DNA of 7,777 nucleotides, taken from positions 1-7,777 of the forward strand of contig DXDO01000061.1 of the NCBI GenBank assembly GCA_019115425.1, read 5' to 3'. A program made the position numbers and the translations under genes. Below, piece after piece: positions 6,164 to 7,777 of this stretch (position 1 is its first letter; each line of letters opens with the position of its first letter). Source of the DNA: Candidatus Agathobaculum merdigallinarum. Its GTDB lineage: Bacteria; Bacillota; Clostridia; Oscillospirales; Butyricicoccaceae. The notes under the pieces were generated by a model. It was not told the origin of the DNA. It saw nothing but the letters and a program-made list of their open reading frames with translations, and searched no databases.

Positions 6164-7594
6164 ATGAAAGAGGAACTCATCCGTGTAGAAAATGGCTGTT
6201 TCCAGAGCGAAACCGGCAAATATCAGTTTGATATTTGCGTTTCTCGAGGGGAGTGCGTCGGGATATATGTCGACGATCATCTTACTTCCGGCACAGCCTA
6301 TCTGGATATTTTCAAAGGGTTCTCGCATATGAAGGGCGGAAAAGCCTTTTCCTGCGGCAGGCGCGTTGGCTCGATGGAACTGGAGCGCTGGATCATGCAG
6401 AACAGCCTGATTGTGGATAAGTGCCGCTTTGACACAAAAGAACTGACCGTATGGGATTTTGTGATGGCGCTGGGCAAGCCGATCGGCATGCGCCAGAAAA
6501 AACTGTTGGAGCAGCGGCTGTATGCACAGGAGTCCACGAATATGCTGCGGCAGATGGAGCTGGACTTCTCCTGGGATACAAAGCTGGTGGAGCTCTCCCT
6601 GCTGGATTACTACCGACTTGCCGCGTTTCTCGTATGGTTCCGTGAGTATGAGCTCTTCATCCTGGACCGCCTTACGGAGACCCTGCGCTTAAAAGACCTT
6701 GAAAAATTGATGCATAGCATCCAGATCCTGATGGGGCAGGGGACCGCAGTGCTTCTGTTCGATATGGATGAGGAATTTATGTACCGGTATGCCAACAGAG
6801 TGGACGTGATAAAAGATCGAAAAACCTATTACCGGCTGTTTCCGGAGGAATACGACAGCCGCCTGTACGAAATATTGGGTTGGGAACGCAGAAGCGGGGG
6901 CGTGGAGCGTTCGGAGCCGCATCATGGAGAAAAGGTAGTGCTTACAGTGTCCAATCTGGTTTTTCCCTCTCTGCCTCCGCTGAATTTCCAGATCCGCAGC
7001 GGAGAGATTGCCTTTCTGCGGGATGAGAACTATAACACTGTATCGCGGATCAGGGATTGTTTTCTGGACGGAAAAAGCTGGCTGGGCGGCAAATTCTGTC
7101 TAAACGGCAAAGAATATGAGCACAGGGAGCTGGCAAAGGTGATCGGTTCGGAAATCGGACTCCAAATCGAGCGACCGGATCGCTCAAACGGCGTGCTGTT
7201 TGACAATCTGACAGCGCTCGATAATTTGGGCACCTGCCTGCTGTCCAAGGCGGGGCGGCATATTATCCGCCGGAAAATGACGGATAATATTTTGGATATG
7301 GCATCCCAATGGTTCTGCAGGGAGGCGCTGCTGCGTCCGCTCAGCGAGTGGCCGCTGCCGGAGCGCCTACGATTTTCCTATTTTAAATGGTATCTTCTCA
7401 ATCCGCACCTGTTGATCTGCTTTTTTCCCTTCATGGGGCAGGAATCTGCCCACCATGAGATGATTATAGACATGCTGGTGACCTGTGCGAGAAGGGGGAT
7501 GGCTGTCTGGGTCATTTCATCGGGGATCGATGCAATCTGCGAAAAAACGGAAAATAAAGAGTTTTTGAAACGGCTGCATTATGTAAACGAATAA
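6164..7594 (+). CDS. catalytically dead RbsA-like double ABC domain protein (pseudo-ATPase), candidate signalling partner
   Basis: This 476-residue cytoplasmic protein is slightly shorter than a normal two-domain sugar ATPase such as the one at 141-1634. Its first half aligns without gaps from LVELSLLDYY (141) through LFILDRLT (164-171) to LLFDMDEEF (197-205), matching that ATPase's signature, Walker B and H-loop. The Walker A lysine is Ser42, the catalytic Glu is Arg169 and the switch His is Met201; Walker B Asp168 remains. In the second half (from about 255) Walker A is replaced by RDENYNTVS (286-294), the LSGGNQQ signature by LSEWPLP (393-399), and Walker B LDEPT by CFFPF (419-423). The reading frame is intact, the AGGAGG site lies 11 bases before the ATG, and the start is six bases after the kinase stop. 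This argues for a maintained protein with a non-hydrolytic role. ATP binding is unlikely at either site. The proposed role as adaptor between importer and kinase is inference from context. Confidence 0.82.
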   Translation: MKEELIRVENGCFQSETGKYQFDICVSRGECVGIYVDDHLTSGTAYLDIFKGFSHMKGGKAFSCGRRVGSMELERWIMQNSLIVDKCRFDTKELTVWDFVMALGKPIGMRQKKLLEQRLYAQESTNMLRQMELDFSWDTKLVELSLLDYYRLAAFLVWFREYELFILDRLTETLRLKDLEKLMHSIQILMGQGTAVLLFDMDEEFMYRYANRVDVIKDRKTYYRLFPEEYDSRLYEILGWERRSGGVERSEPHHGEKVVLTVSNLVFPSLPPLNFQIRSGEIAFLRDENYNTVSRIRDCFLDGKSWLGGKFCLNGKEYEHRELAKVIGSEIGLQIERPDRSNGVLFDNLTALDNLGTCLLSKAGRHIIRRKMTDNILDMASQWFCREALLRPLSEWPLPERLRFSYFKWYLLNPHLLICFFPFMGQESAHHEMIIDMLVTCARRGMAVWVISSGIDAICEKTENKEFLKRLHYVNE

Positions 7595-7701
7595 CGCTAT
7601 TTAAAGCCGTTACGATGGGGCAGGGACAGCATTCGGCCGCGCGAACAAAACACCTCCCTGATATGGCAAACCGCGGTGCCGCCATCGGTATATCAAATTG
7701 G

Positions 7702-7727
7702 ACGGAATGCTTAAACGGAATACTTGA
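7702..7727. repeat. imperfect 13-bp tandem repeat
   Basis: ACGGAATGCTTAA (7702-7714) is followed directly by ACGGAATACTTGA (7715-7727), identical at 11 of 13 positions. The block is flanked by the short inverted pair TATCAA (7691-7696) and TTGATA (7724-7729). It lies in the 183-bp gene-free end of the window. No function is evident; it could be a regulator site for a gene beyond the window or part of a small repeat element. Confidence 0.4.
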
Positions 7728-7728
7728 T

Positions 7729-7772
7729 AGCCACTTTGCAGATGGTCAACCACCTCTGTGAAGTGGCTGTTT
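7729..7772 (+). terminator. long hairpin, probable terminator of the regulatory operon
   Basis: Bases 7729-7742 pair with 7755-7768: an eight-base AGCCACTT/AAGTGGCT outer stem, two G-U pairs, then CAGA/TCTG, closing a 12-base loop that could pair further (GG with CC around TCAA). It is followed by GTTTCTGTG, a poor T-tract, and the window ends there. It lies 134 bases after the last stop codon and is the first stable hairpin after it, so it is the best terminator candidate. The near-symmetric stem would also work for a convergent gene on the other strand. Confidence 0.5.
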
Positions 7773-7777
7773 CTGTG

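Noticed and set aside
6164..7594. Interpretation as a decaying pseudogene of an RbsA ATPase
   Set aside because: The frame is open for 476 codons, the length is close to the family's, a good ribosome binding site is present, and the gene is tightly spaced in an operon. Motif loss alone does not indicate decay.
7592..7612. Short inverted repeat TAACG/CGTTA directly after the last gene
   Set aside because: Five base pairs with an 11-base loop and no T-run cannot make a terminator.

Overview
The window looks like chromosomal DNA of a Gram-positive Clostridia-type bacterium (Bacillota, possibly an Oscillospirales/Ruminococcaceae-like gut anaerobe). The reasons are strong AGGAGG-type ribosome binding sites, a lipoprotein-anchored solute-binding protein, a YesM/YesN-style two-component pair, AT-rich intergenic DNA around moderately GC-rich genes, and tight same-strand gene packing. 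All six genes are on the + strand. The genus is an inference and cannot be fixed from this window.

Layout. Bases 1-140 hold an AT-rich leader with a perfect TATAAT box, a poor -35 and a spaced direct repeat. Bases 141-3634 are a carbohydrate ABC importer of the ribose/galactoside (RbsA-RbsC-RbsB, CUT2) class: a two-domain ATPase, a permease, an intercistronic hairpin, then a lipoprotein binding protein. Bases 3635-3746 carry a promoter-like element followed at once by a strong hairpin/terminator. Bases 3747-7594 are a second tight operon: an AraC-type response regulator, a short LytS/YesM-type histidine kinase with no transmembrane or sensor domain, and a 476-residue protein that is a full-length but catalytically dead relative of the RbsA ATPase. 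Bases 7595-7777 hold no gene; they contain a 13-bp imperfect tandem repeat and a long hairpin, probably a terminator.

How the genes may work together. The importer takes up an unidentified sugar or sugar-like compound; no kinase, isomerase or mutarotase is present to name it. The neighbouring kinase and regulator most likely control the importer. Such kinases normally carry their own extracellular sensor, but this one has none. Its operon partner keeps the two-domain fold pattern of the importer's ATPase while having lost both Walker A lysine/arginine positions, both Walker B glutamates, both signature motifs and the H-loop histidine. The most interesting hypothesis is that this pseudo-ATPase docks on the importer, or on its permease, and relays occupancy or transport state to the soluble kinase, so that the transporter itself is the sensor. 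The gene content and motif losses are seen directly; the signalling role is inference.
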